DNA of 64,000 bases, taken from contig DDEX01000053.1 in assembly GCA_002336845.1 (NCBI GenBank), positions 1 to 64,000 on the forward strand, written 5' to 3'. Below the pieces are notes generated by a model. It searched no databases, was not told the DNA's origin, and saw nothing but the letters and a program-made list of their open reading frames with translations. The position numbers and the translations under genes were made by a program. Of the stretch, positions 8,308-16,476 are shown in pieces (positions within the stretch are counted from its first letter, which is position 1; each line of letters begins with the position of its first letter). The stretch is from Rhodobacteraceae bacterium UBA1943. GTDB taxonomy: Bacteria > Pseudomonadota > Alphaproteobacteria > Rhodobacterales > Rhodobacteraceae.

Positions 8308-9804
8308 ATGACACTTTCACTGACACGGGCAGATATTGCGGCCATCCGCGCAAGGTTGCAGCCAAAGGGGCAAGCCTTCATTGACGGGCGCTTTGTGGAT
8401 GCCGCTTCGGGCCAGACCTTCGACAACATCTCGCCCCGCGACGGGTCGGTGATTGCACGCGTCGCCGCCTGCGATGCGCCGGATGTGGACCGCGCGGTCC
8501 ATGCCGCCCGTCGCGCCTTTGAGGCCGGGGTCTGGCGCGATCAAAGCCCCAAGGCCCGCAAGAAGGTGCTGCAACGGTTTGCCGCGCTGTTCGAGGCGAA
8601 CATGGACGAACTGGCCATTCTTGAAACGCTGGATATGGGAAAGCCTATTACCGAAAGCCGCACCATCGACGTGAATGTCGTACTGGACACGCTGGCCTGG
8701 TATGCCGAATGCCCCGACAAACTGTATGACGAGATTGCCCCGACCGGCCCCGGTCAGTTGGGCATGATCACGCGTGAGCCGGTGGGTGTGGTGGCCGCCG
8801 TGGTGCCGTGGAACTTTCCGATGCTGATGGCGGCATGGAAGCTGGCACCGGCGCTGGCCATGGGCAATTCGGTGATCCTGAAACCCGCGGAACAATCACC
8901 GCTGACTGCGATCCGCATGGCCGAGCTGGCAGCCGAGGCCGGCATTCCTGACGGCGTCTTCAACGTGTTGCCGGGCTTTGGCCCCACGGCAGGTAAATCG
9001 CTGGGCCTGCATATGGATGTTGATTGCCTTGCCTTCACCGGATCGGGCGAGGTAGGCAAGCTGTTCCTGCAATACGCGGGCCAGTCGAACATGAAACGGG
9101 TCTATCTTGAGTGCGGCGGCAAATCGCCCAACATCATTCTTGATGATGTGCCCGACCTGCGGCTGGCCGCTGAACGCGCTGCAACCGCAATCTGCTTCAA
9201 TCAGGGTGAAGTCTGTGTGGCGCCCTCGCGCCTGATCGTGGCCGAACGGATTCAGGACGAGTTTCTGGACATCGTGGTGGAAACCACCCGTGGCATTCGC
9301 CCCGGCGATCCACTGGACCCCGATACCCGGCTGGGCGCTCTGGTCGAAGCCGGACACCGCGACCGGGTCGAGGGCTATATCGCAAAAGGTCAGGCTGAGG
9401 GGGCGCGGCTGGTGCTGGGTGGTGACCGGCCCGACACCAACCTGAACGGCTTCTATGTTAATCCGACGATCTTTGCCGATGTGAAGAACTCGATGGTCAT
9501 CGCGCAACAGGAAATCTTCGGCCCGGTTCTGTCCACCATCACCGTCAAGGATGAGGACGAGGCGGTGCGGGTGGCCAATGACACCTCTTACGGCCTTGCC
9601 GCAGCGGTCTGGACCCGTGACCTGGGCCGCGCGCACCGCGTCTCGCGCAAGCTGCGGGCGGGGACAGTCTGGGTCAACTGCTATGACCACGGCGATGTGA
9701 CGGTGCCCTTCGGCGGGTTCAAGCAATCGGGCAACGGCCGCGACAAGTCGCTGCACGCGCTGGATAAATACACCGAATTGAAGACGACCTGGATCGAGCT
9801 TTAA
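8308..9804 (+). CDS. NAD(P)-dependent aldehyde dehydrogenase (PuuC/BetB-like)
   Basis: Oxidises an aldehyde to the acid; 498 aa. Conserved features are VPWNFP with Asn169, the FTGSGEVG cofactor loop near 243, general base Glu268 (LECGGKSPN) and nucleophile Cys303 (NQGEVCVAPSR). Sequence style is closest to gamma-glutamyl-aminobutyraldehyde/betaine aldehyde dehydrogenases, but these families are promiscuous. Start 8308 follows GGAGGAAGAGG; an in-frame ATG at 8278 lies inside the operator and is rejected. The stop codon is shared with the convergent GntR gene in TTAA at 9801-9804. It may act after the GMC oxidoreductase of the same regulon (alcohol to aldehyde to acid). Confidence 0.9.
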   Translation: MTLSLTRADIAAIRARLQPKGQAFIDGRFVDAASGQTFDNISPRDGSVIARVAACDAPDVDRAVHAARRAFEAGVWRDQSPKARKKVLQRFAALFEANMDELAILETLDMGKPITESRTIDVNVVLDTLAWYAECPDKLYDEIAPTGPGQLGMITREPVGVVAAVVPWNFPMLMAAWKLAPALAMGNSVILKPAEQSPLTAIRMAELAAEAGIPDGVFNVLPGFGPTAGKSLGLHMDVDCLAFTGSGEVGKLFLQYAGQSNMKRVYLECGGKSPNIILDDVPDLRLAAERAATAICFNQGEVCVAPSRLIVAERIQDEFLDIVVETTRGIRPGDPLDPDTRLGALVEAGHRDRVEGYIAKGQAEGARLVLGGDRPDTNLNGFYVNPTIFADVKNSMVIAQQEIFGPVLSTITVKDEDEAVRVANDTSYGLAAAVWTRDLGRAHRVSRKLRAGTVWVNCYDHGDVTVPFGGFKQSGNGRDKSLHALDKYTELKTTWIEL

Positions 9805-10493
9805 CCGGCCAGCGGGGCGGGTTCGCTCGCCCCCTTTGCCTCCAGCCAGTCCACCATGACCGAACCCACGCCGATGTCGGCCTGGATGCCCGCCCGCGCT
9901 GCCTCGGCATCACCCGCCGCCAGCGCCCGCAACACCGGGTAATGGCCATGATCCCCGCTGGCCAACACGCGTTTGGGGGTGTTCAGGTGATACAGATGGA
10001 TCAACGGCCCCATCTGCGCCCACATGGATTCGATGGTGGCATAGAGAAGCGGCATTTCGGCCGCCTCGGCCAGCCGAAAGTGGAACTCACGGTTTACACG
10101 GCTCGCCTCTAGCGGGTCGCTGGCGGCGGCATGGGCAAAGGCCTCTTGCAGATCCTCAAGATGTTTCAAACCTGCCCGGCCGATCTTCTGTGCCGCCTGC
10201 GCGGCCGCTTCGCCTTCCAGATGTTTGCGAATGATCTGGATTTCGCGCAGTTCCGCAGCAGTCAGGCGGCGGACGTGGATTGAGGTGGCCGCGCGCATTT
10301 CCAGCGCGCGTTCCGAGACAAGGCGAAAGATCGCCTCGCGAACCGGGGTAATCGACACACCCAGCTGCTCGGCCAGGGCGGCGATGGTCAGCCGCTCTCC
10401 GGGCTCATATCGTCCATCCATCAGCGAGGCGCGGATTGTCGCATAGACCTGCTCCGACAGGTTGCCTTTGGCGATCTTCGGCAGTTGCGACAT
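9801..10493 (-). CDS. GntR-family transcriptional regulator (FadR/FCD type)
   Basis: DNA-binding regulator, 230 aa: N-terminal winged helix (LTIAALAEQLGVSITPVREAIFRL, about residues 38-61) followed by an FCD ligand domain with the acidic/His pattern (NREFHFRL; GDHGHYPVLRAL) that usually binds a metal and an organic acid. Start 10493 follows GGGAAAGGGTGAGG; an upstream ATG at 10526 is less well placed. It lies 55 bases downstream of the GMC oxidoreductase on the same strand, so it is probably co-transcribed from the promoter with operator copy 3 and thus autoregulated. It is the best candidate to bind the three shared palindromes. Confidence 0.88.
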   Translation of the reverse strand: MSQLPKIAKGNLSEQVYATIRASLMDGRYEPGERLTIAALAEQLGVSITPVREAIFRLVSERALEMRAATSIHVRRLTAAELREIQIIRKHLEGEAAAQAAQKIGRAGLKHLEDLQEAFAHAAASDPLEASRVNREFHFRLAEAAEMPLLYATIESMWAQMGPLIHLYHLNTPKRVLASGDHGHYPVLRALAAGDAEAARAGIQADIGVGSVMVDWLEAKGASEPAPLAG

Positions 10494-10548
10494 GGACGAC
10501 CTCACCCTTTCCCTCGTGTTTCGCATTCCCGCAACTTGCGGGCAAGCC

Positions 10549-12150
10549 TCAGGCGTTGGACGGTGGCAGGGGCTTAAGACCGCGAATGATGTCCGAAGCC
10601 TTCTCGCCGATCATGATTGCAGGCGCATTGGTGTTGCCCGAAATCAACGCGGGCATGATCGAATTGTCCACAACACGCAGATTGCGCAGTCCCCTCACCC
10701 GCAGTTCAGGATCGACCACCGCCCTGTCATCTTTGCCCATCCGGCAGGTGCCGACCGGATGATAGACCGTCTTGCCACGCGCGCGGATATAGGCCTGAAG
10801 CGCCGCCTCGTCCTGCAAGCCAGCGCCGGGAAACGCCTCCTGAGGTTCCAGAAAGGGGGCGAAAGCCGGTTGCGACAGGATGCGGCGCGCAAGGTTCAGC
10901 GCCTTGACCGACAGCCGCATGTCTTCAGGCGCCGACAGATAACGCGGGTCAATCACCGGATTTTCCGCAGGATCGGCGCTGCGCAGGCGGATTTCGCCCC
11001 GACTTTCGGGCCGCAGCACGCAGGGATTTACCGTGGCGCCCGCGCGTTTCACAGGCTGCTCGTCGCCCTCCATGAAGACGATGGGGACGAAATGCATCTG
11101 GATGTTCGGCTCGGCCTCCATGTCATCCACATTCATGAAGGCGCAGGCCTCGGTCACGTTCGACATCACTGGCCCGGATTTGAACAGAAGGTATTGCAGT
11201 CCGTTCTTGATCGCCCGAAAGAAGTTGTCTTCGCCGTAGTATCCGTGGCGCCCGGTGCAAAAGCGGACAGCGGGAAACTCCAGATGGTCCTGCAGGTTCT
11301 GGCCCACACCCTCCAGCCGCTGCTTTACCGCGATGCCATGGCGCGCCAGTTCCGCCTCTGGCCCCACGCCCGAGAGCATCAGCAGTTTTGGCGTCTGCAC
11401 CGCGCCTGCTGACAGGATCACCTCTTCTGCCGCGCACACCTGTTCCAGCCGCCCCGCCTGGGAATATTCCACACCCACGGCGCGATCGCCCTCGAACAGG
11501 ATGCGGGTGACAAGACAGCCGGTCCGCACCTCAAGATTGCCGGTCTTCATCGCGGGCCGCAGATAGCCCACTGCGGCGCTGCACCGGCGGCCGTTGCGGG
11601 TGGTGGTCTGGTTGAACCCCACGCCGCGCTGCCGCGCGCCGTTGAAGTCCGGGGTGAAGGGGATACCGGCCTCTTGCCCGGCACGGACGAAAGCGCGGGT
11701 CAGATCGGAAATCTGCCGCAGGTCCGACACACCAAGCGGACCGCCGTTGCCGTGATATTCGTCGGCCAGCCGGTCATTGTCTTCGGCCCTGCGGAAATAG
11801 GGCAGCACATCGCGGTAAGACCATCCATCGGCCCCCGATTGCGCCCAGCCGTCATAATCACTGCGCTGACCGCGAATGTAGATCGCCGCATTGACTGACC
11901 CGCCACCGCCCAGCACATGCCCCTGCGGCATCACGGGCGCGCGACCATTCAGGGCGGCCTGACGCTCGGTCGCGTAGTGATAAAGCAGATTGCTGTCCAG
12001 AAGCTTCACGAAGCCGGCGGGAATATGGATCAGCGGATGCCGGTCCCGTGGACCGGATTCCAGCACCAGCACTTTTGCTCCTGCCTCTGCCAGACGCCCG
12101 GCCAGCGCGCTGCCCGCAGAGCCGCCCCCTGCGATGATGTAATCAGCCAT
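10549..12150 (-). CDS. GMC-family FAD-dependent oxidoreductase (choline/alcohol dehydrogenase-like)
   Basis: Flavoenzyme oxidising a primary alcohol, 533 aa. The FAD-binding GGGSAGSALAGRLAE is at residues 8-22, the GMC signature GHVLGGGGSVNAAIYIRG near 77-94, a second GMC signature (GAVQTPKLLMLSGVGP) near 250-265, and the C-terminal catalytic pair is His464 (YHPVGTC) and Asn508 (SGNTNAP). No signal peptide is seen, so it is cytoplasmic or membrane-peripheral. The start is preceded by GGGGGAGAG and lies 15 bases from operator copy 3. The GntR gene follows. Substrate cannot be read from sequence; in this locus a polyol or sugar alcohol is likelier than choline, as no betaine genes are nearby. 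Confidence 0.88.
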   Translation of the reverse strand: MADYIIAGGGSAGSALAGRLAEAGAKVLVLESGPRDRHPLIHIPAGFVKLLDSNLLYHYATERQAALNGRAPVMPQGHVLGGGGSVNAAIYIRGQRSDYDGWAQSGADGWSYRDVLPYFRRAEDNDRLADEYHGNGGPLGVSDLRQISDLTRAFVRAGQEAGIPFTPDFNGARQRGVGFNQTTTRNGRRCSAAVGYLRPAMKTGNLEVRTGCLVTRILFEGDRAVGVEYSQAGRLEQVCAAEEVILSAGAVQTPKLLMLSGVGPEAELARHGIAVKQRLEGVGQNLQDHLEFPAVRFCTGRHGYYGEDNFFRAIKNGLQYLLFKSGPVMSNVTEACAFMNVDDMEAEPNIQMHFVPIVFMEGDEQPVKRAGATVNPCVLRPESRGEIRLRSADPAENPVIDPRYLSAPEDMRLSVKALNLARRILSQPAFAPFLEPQEAFPGAGLQDEAALQAYIRARGKTVYHPVGTCRMGKDDRAVVDPELRVRGLRNLRVVDNSIMPALISGNTNAPAIMIGEKASDIIRGLKPLPPSNA

Positions 12151-12164
12151 ACTCTCCCCCCTTT

Positions 12165-12181
12165 ATCATATATGATATATA
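12165..12181. promoter_or_regulatory. Shared AT-rich operator, copy 3
   Basis: ATCATATATGATATATA lies 15 bases upstream of the GMC oxidoreductase start. It contains the perfect 12-base palindrome ATCATATATGAT (12165-12176) also found in copy 2 and the 13-base core common to all three copies. Proximity to the start suggests direct blocking of transcription. As the GntR gene follows the GMC gene, this copy could close an autoregulatory loop. Confidence 0.72.
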
Positions 12182-12186
12182 TTATG

Positions 12187-12358
12187 GAGTCGAAGGCCGG
12201 TCAATCGGGCGGATGTGTCAGACCGCCACACGGCGGGAATACCAACGGTCCAACTGAATGTCGTGTTCGCCAACGGTTACGAGTAACGTGCCACGCCGTC
12301 ACCGACGCCGAGGCCCCGCTACCGCACCGGAGGGGCGATAAGAGGTGCCCTGATTGAT
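12187..12358. other. Intergenic spacer with nothing recognised
   Basis: Stretch between operator copy 3 and the promoter of the next operon. No conserved ORF, RNA gene or repeat is recognised; the open frames crossing it have no family-like residues. It separates two oppositely directed regulons. Confidence 0.5.
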
Positions 12359-12381
12359 ATCTGATACCTGATACATCAGAT
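12359..12381. promoter_or_regulatory. Inverted-repeat operator upstream of the sugar-acid operon
   Basis: A perfect 7-base inverted repeat, ATCTGAT (12359-12365) and ATCAGAT (12375-12381), with 9-base spacer, directly abuts a -35 box. Inside it, CTGAT-AC-ATCAG (12369-12380) is a second, tighter palindrome. Such sites fit a GntR/FCD dimer; the first gene downstream encodes one (12463), so autoregulation is likely. Confidence 0.6.
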
Positions 12382-12382
12382 G

Positions 12383-12411
12383 TTGACATGCCTCTGATCC
12401 ACCCCCATAAA
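12383..12411 (+). promoter_or_regulatory. Sigma-70-type promoter of the sugar-acid operon
   Basis: A consensus -35 TTGACA (12383-12388) is followed after 17 bases by CATAAA (12406-12411), a 4/6 match to -10. It lies about 50 bases upstream of the GntR start at 12463 and just downstream of the inverted repeat at 12359-12381. Confidence 0.6.
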
Positions 12412-12462
12412 GGAAGCAAGAGCGGGGAATCGCCGCTGTCCGTCGGAGGGGAGGCTGACCGG

Positions 12463-13137
12463 ATGAACGATGTGACGCCTCTAGCGCCTATCCGGCAAAA
12501 ATCGCTGCGCGATCATGTGCACGATACTTTGCGCGACGCGATCATCTCGGGAAAGCTCGCCTCTGGCATGCGGCTGAACGAACGTCAGTTGGCTGCGGAT
12601 CTGGAAATCTCGACCAGCCCGCTGAAAGAGGCCCTGCGCCAGCTGGAAAGCGAAGGGCTGGTGCGTACCGAACCACGCCGGGGCACATTCGTGAACTTCA
12701 GTCCCCGCCAGGCCGAGGAGATGACCCTGGCCCGCGCCGCGCTGGAAAGCGTGATCGCCCGACAGGCCGCCCGCCACGGAAGTGAATTCTACTTCGGCAT
12801 CCTGCGCGAGGTCATCGGCAAGATGCGCGTCGCGATGGAAGCAGCAGATGCCGGTCTGCTGATCGGGCTGAACGAAGCCTTCCACGACGCCATCCACGAG
12901 GCGTCGGGCTGTGAATACCTGCGCCGTTTGCAGAATGCCCAACGGCTTTACGACCATGCAGCGCGGGTGACCGTGCTGGCCGAGGAGGAGGTTCGTCGCA
13001 CCTCGTTCTTCGAACACGAGGCGATCATGAAGGCGATCGTCGCACGCGACGAGGATCGCGCCGAGAGGCTTATGCGGGAGCACATCCTTGCGGCGGGCCA
13101 GATCCATATCGGGCTGGTGTTCAAGCCGGCCACCTGA
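12463..13137 (+). CDS. GntR-family transcriptional regulator (FCD type)
   Basis: Regulator of 224 aa with an N-terminal winged helix (LNERQLAADLEISTSPLKEALRQL, about residues 37-60) and a C-terminal FCD domain with conserved NEAFHDAIHEASG and FFEHEAIMKAI histidine/acidic positions. Start 12463 follows GGAGGGGAGG; an in-frame ATG at 12388 lies in the promoter. First gene of a twelve-gene rightward operon and the probable sugar-acid-responsive repressor of it; the upstream inverted repeat is the likely site. It differs clearly in sequence from the GntR protein of the neighbouring locus. Confidence 0.88.
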   Translation: MNDVTPLAPIRQKSLRDHVHDTLRDAIISGKLASGMRLNERQLAADLEISTSPLKEALRQLESEGLVRTEPRRGTFVNFSPRQAEEMTLARAALESVIARQAARHGSEFYFGILREVIGKMRVAMEAADAGLLIGLNEAFHDAIHEASGCEYLRRLQNAQRLYDHAARVTVLAEEEVRRTSFFEHEAIMKAIVARDEDRAERLMREHILAAGQIHIGLVFKPAT

Positions 13138-13147
13138 GGAGAGGACA

Positions 13148-14059
13148 ATGGAACCGAGCGACTATCGCCGGGTGCTGCATGGCATCTCGGGCGTGCATGC
13201 GACTGCCTATGATTCCGCGGGCGAGATCGACGCGGCCCTGACCGGGCGCATCGTGGACAGCATCGCCGCCGCGGGCGTGCACAACATCGTCACGGGCGGG
13301 AATACCGGCGAATTCTACAGCCTGACCATGGACGAGGTCATCCGGTTGCAGGAAATCGCGGTCGAGGCCAATGCCGGGCGCTCTGCCGTCACTGCCGCTG
13401 CGGGGCGTTCGTTGCGCGATGCGATCCGGCTGGGCCGCGCGGCCGCAGCGAACGGCTGCGACGGGGTGATGGTCCATCATCCGCTGGACCCCTTTGCCGC
13501 CCCGCATGAACAGGTGAATTATTTCATCGGCGTGGCGGAGGAAATCGACCTGCCGGTCGTCGCCTATGTCCGCTCGGATGCGATACCCGTGCGCGATCTG
13601 GTGCGTCTGGCCATCCATCCGCGAATTCTGGGGGTGAAATTCGCCTCGACCAACACGCTGCTTTTTGCCGATTGCACACGAGAGACGCGCGGGTCTGACG
13701 CAACATGGATCTGTGGTCTGGCCGAGACCTGGGCGCTGCCCTTCTACGCGCTTGGCGGCAAGGGCTTCACCTCGGGGCTGGTCAACGTCGCGCCCGCGCG
13801 CTCGCTCGCCGTGTGGAAAGCGCTGGAGGCGGGGGATTTCGCCCGCGCCCGCGCGGTGATCGACAGCATCGCGGAATTCGAGAATCTGCGCACGCTTTAC
13901 CGTAACGGATCGAACGTCACCGTCGTGAAGGAGGCGTTACAGATCGCGGGCCTGCCGGTGGGCGACGCGCGTCTGCCGAACCTGACCCGGCTGGAGCCCG
14001 CCGACCGGGCAAAGCTTGAAAAGATCGTCGCTGTATGGGCGACGGATGGGCTGGTCTGA
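13148..14059 (+). CDS. DHDPS/KdgD-family keto-acid lyase or dehydratase
   Basis: Class I (Schiff-base) TIM-barrel enzyme of the dihydrodipicolinate synthase family, 303 aa. The substrate loop GGNTGEFYSLT is at residues 50-60, Tyr140 (VVAYVRS) and Schiff-base Lys164 (GVKFAST) are present. GNTGEF/SL resembles 5-dehydro-4-deoxyglucarate dehydratases and 2-keto-3-deoxy-sugar-acid lyases more than lysine-biosynthetic DapA. In this operon it would act on the 2-keto-3-deoxy acid formed by the dehydratases downstream, giving a 2-oxoglutarate semialdehyde-type product (dehydratase) or pyruvate plus an aldehyde (aldolase). The choice is open. It begins 10 bases after the GntR stop, behind GAGGAGAGG. 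Confidence 0.82.
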   Translation: MEPSDYRRVLHGISGVHATAYDSAGEIDAALTGRIVDSIAAAGVHNIVTGGNTGEFYSLTMDEVIRLQEIAVEANAGRSAVTAAAGRSLRDAIRLGRAAAANGCDGVMVHHPLDPFAAPHEQVNYFIGVAEEIDLPVVAYVRSDAIPVRDLVRLAIHPRILGVKFASTNTLLFADCTRETRGSDATWICGLAETWALPFYALGGKGFTSGLVNVAPARSLAVWKALEAGDFARARAVIDSIAEFENLRTLYRNGSNVTVVKEALQIAGLPVGDARLPNLTRLEPADRAKLEKIVAVWATDGLV

Positions 14060-14128
14060 CCACCGGCCCGACCGGCAGGGAGAGGAGCCCCGCCGCAATA
14101 GCCAACCGATCAACATGGGAGGAAAGAC

Positions 14129-15313
14129 ATGAAAGGCACTCTGTCACGGCGCAATTTCATCGCGACCGCCGGTGCTGCGACCGGCGCCAGCATGATCCTG
14201 TCGAAAGGCGTCTGGGCGCAGACGGCCAAGCTGCCGTCGTCGCCGGTCGCGCTGAACGTGATCGACGCTGCGGGCAACCTGGCGTTGACCCAGCCGATCT
14301 TTGACAATTTCGCCAAGGCGCACCCGGAACTGGTGTCGCGCTTTACTTTCAACAAGGCGCCCTCGCCGGAACTGCCCGGCAAGATCAAGGCGCAGCAGCG
14401 CGCCAACCGCATCGACATCGACATGGTGATCATCGGGCTGGATGCGCTGTCGGCCGGGCTGATCGACGACATCTGGACCGATGTGGTCTCGATCCCCGAT
14501 GCAGGCCTGCCGGACCTGGATTCAATCTATCTGCCCTCGGCCGCCAAGATGCAGGGGCTGGCCAAGGGCAAGGGTGTGGTCGTGTCCTATTACCCTTCGG
14601 GTCCGCTTTTGGAATACAACCCCGCCAAGGTCGCGACGCCACCAAAGAATGTCAACGAGCTGCTGCAATGGGCCAAGGACAACCCGAACCGGTTCATCTA
14701 TGCCCGCCCGGCCAACTCGGGGCCCGGCCGCACCTTCCTGATGGGGCTACCCTATCTGCTGGGCGATGCCGATCCCAAGGACCCGGTCAAGGGATGGGAC
14801 AAGACCTGGGCCTATCTGAAAGAGCTTCACAAGCATATCGAATACTATCCCGCAGGCACTGGCGCGCTGATGAAGGAACTGGGCGAAGGATCGCGCGACA
14901 TGACCGTTTCGACCACCGGCTGGGACATCAACCCGCGCGCCCTTGGCGTGGTGCCGGCCGAGTTCAAGGTGGCCAAACTGGACGGGTTCCACTGGGTCTG
15001 CGACGCGCATTACTTCTCGATCCCCAAGGGCGTGTCCGAGGACAAGGTTGCCGTGCTGATCGAATTGATCAAATTCGCGCTGCAACCCGAACAGCAGGCC
15101 TATTCCTATGACTCGGGTTATTTCTACCCCGGTCCGGCGGTCAAGGATGTGCCGCTGTCTATGGCGCCGCAGGAAAGCCAGGACGTGATCGCCAAGTTTG
15201 GCCGCCCGGAATACGAGGACTGGATCGCGAACAACCCGATCGAACTGCCGCTGGAGCCGTCGGCCATGGTCGCAGCTTTCCGCCGCTGGGACGAGGAAGT
15301 CGCCGCAGGCTGA
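14129..15313 (+). CDS. ABC transporter substrate-binding protein, Tat-exported, polyamine/iron-type
   Basis: Periplasmic receptor, 394 aa, type II binding-protein fold. The N terminus has a twin-arginine signal (SRRNFIA then an Ala/Gly-rich hydrophobic stretch ending SKGVWAQ, residues 6-31), implying export of a folded protein. The mature domain resembles extracellular solute-binding family 1 proteins of the PotD/ferric class. It precedes a PotA-like ATPase and two PotB/PotC-like permeases, so the four form one importer. A polyamine-type importer inside a sugar-acid operon is notable; ligand is probably a uronate/aldonate or related anion. Confidence 0.87.
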   Translation: MKGTLSRRNFIATAGAATGASMILSKGVWAQTAKLPSSPVALNVIDAAGNLALTQPIFDNFAKAHPELVSRFTFNKAPSPELPGKIKAQQRANRIDIDMVIIGLDALSAGLIDDIWTDVVSIPDAGLPDLDSIYLPSAAKMQGLAKGKGVVVSYYPSGPLLEYNPAKVATPPKNVNELLQWAKDNPNRFIYARPANSGPGRTFLMGLPYLLGDADPKDPVKGWDKTWAYLKELHKHIEYYPAGTGALMKELGEGSRDMTVSTTGWDINPRALGVVPAEFKVAKLDGFHWVCDAHYFSIPKGVSEDKVAVLIELIKFALQPEQQAYSYDSGYFYPGPAVKDVPLSMAPQESQDVIAKFGRPEYEDWIANNPIELPLEPSAMVAAFRRWDEEVAAG

Positions 15314-15396
15314 TCCCCTATCCAATCCAATGCCGGATGCGTGCCCTTTTGCGCGCGTTCGGCATCCATGTCAGCGCCCAAGTACGGGAATTCCGC

Positions 15397-16473
15397 ATGT
15401 CGCTCGCCTCCTCGTCATTTTCTCATCTCAAGCTCGACCGGATGAGCCGCTCGTTCGGCAATTTCAACGCCTTGAACGGTATCGACCTGACCATCGAGAA
15501 GGGTGAGTTCATCGCGCTTCTCGGCCCGTCGGGCTGCGGAAAATCGACCGCGCTGAACTGTATCGCGGGCCTTCTGGGCACCACGGGCGGCGGTATCTGG
15601 ATCGACGACCGACGCATCGACCAGTTGAAACCCGAAGATCGCGGCTTTGGCATGGTGTTCCAGAACTATGCGCTGTTTCCGCATATGACCGTGCTGGACA
15701 ACGTGGGTTTCGGCCTGAAGATGCGAGGTGTGGCCAGGGACGAAATCCGCCGCCGGTCCGAGGCGGCGCTGGCGCTGGTGCGTCTGCAAGGACAGGGCGA
15801 CAAGCTGCCGGGCCAGCTTTCGGGCGGCCAGCAGCAGCGCGTCGCCATCGCGCGGGCCATCGTGATCGAGCCGCCGCTGGTCCTGATGGACGAACCGCTG
15901 TCTAACCTGGATGCCAAGTTGCGGCTGGAGATGCGGGCCGAAATCCGCCGGATCCACAACCAGTTGGGCGCGACGACGATCTATGTGACCCACGATCAGG
16001 ACGAGGCGCTGTCACTGGCCGACCGGATTGTGGTGATGCGCGAAGGCACCGTGCGTCAGGTGGGCGCCCCGCACGAGCTTTATGAAAGCCCGGCCTATCT
16101 GGACGTGGCCGAATTCATGGGATTTCGCAATCGTTTGACAGGCCGCGTGGTGGCGACCGAAGGCGGCATGGTCACGGTCGAGGCCGCCGGCGCCCGTTTG
16201 ACGGGGCGTGCCATGGGTGCGCTGGCCATCGGCGATACCGCGACGCTGGCCGCAAGGGGCGATGATGTCACCGAAAGCGAAGGCACCGGCAATGCGGTCG
16301 GCGCGGTGGCCGAAACCATCGAATACCGGGGCCGCGAATTCGTGGGCGCCGCACGCGCGCAGGACGGGACCGAGCTGATCTTTCACGCCACCCGTCCGGT
16401 CCAGCCCGGTGCCCGCATCACGCTTGGCGTCGATGCAGACCGCGCGCTCGTCTATGGCGCAGGGCGGGGGTAA
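15397..16473 (+). CDS. ABC transporter ATP-binding protein, PotA/UgpC type
   Basis: ATPase of the importer, 358 aa. Walker A GPSGCGKST (about residues 44-52), Q-loop, ABC signature LSGGQQQR, Walker B VLMDEPLSNLD and the H-loop TH are all present, followed by a C-terminal TOBE-like regulatory domain (from about residue 245). ATG 15397 is chosen because the ABC domain begins soon after and the upstream in-frame ATG (15337) adds a non-conserved leader. It ends 3 bases before the first permease. Confidence 0.92.
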   Translation: MSLASSSFSHLKLDRMSRSFGNFNALNGIDLTIEKGEFIALLGPSGCGKSTALNCIAGLLGTTGGGIWIDDRRIDQLKPEDRGFGMVFQNYALFPHMTVLDNVGFGLKMRGVARDEIRRRSEAALALVRLQGQGDKLPGQLSGGQQQRVAIARAIVIEPPLVLMDEPLSNLDAKLRLEMRAEIRRIHNQLGATTIYVTHDQDEALSLADRIVVMREGTVRQVGAPHELYESPAYLDVAEFMGFRNRLTGRVVATEGGMVTVEAAGARLTGRAMGALAIGDTATLAARGDDVTESEGTGNAVGAVAETIEYRGREFVGAARAQDGTELIFHATRPVQPGARITLGVDADRALVYGAGRG

Positions 16474-16476
16474 GGC

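Noticed and set aside
10494..10526. Longer start (ATG 10526) for the first GntR gene
   Set aside because: The extra residues are not family-like and the sequence GGGAAAGGGTGAGG is placed as the ribosome-binding site for ATG 10493.
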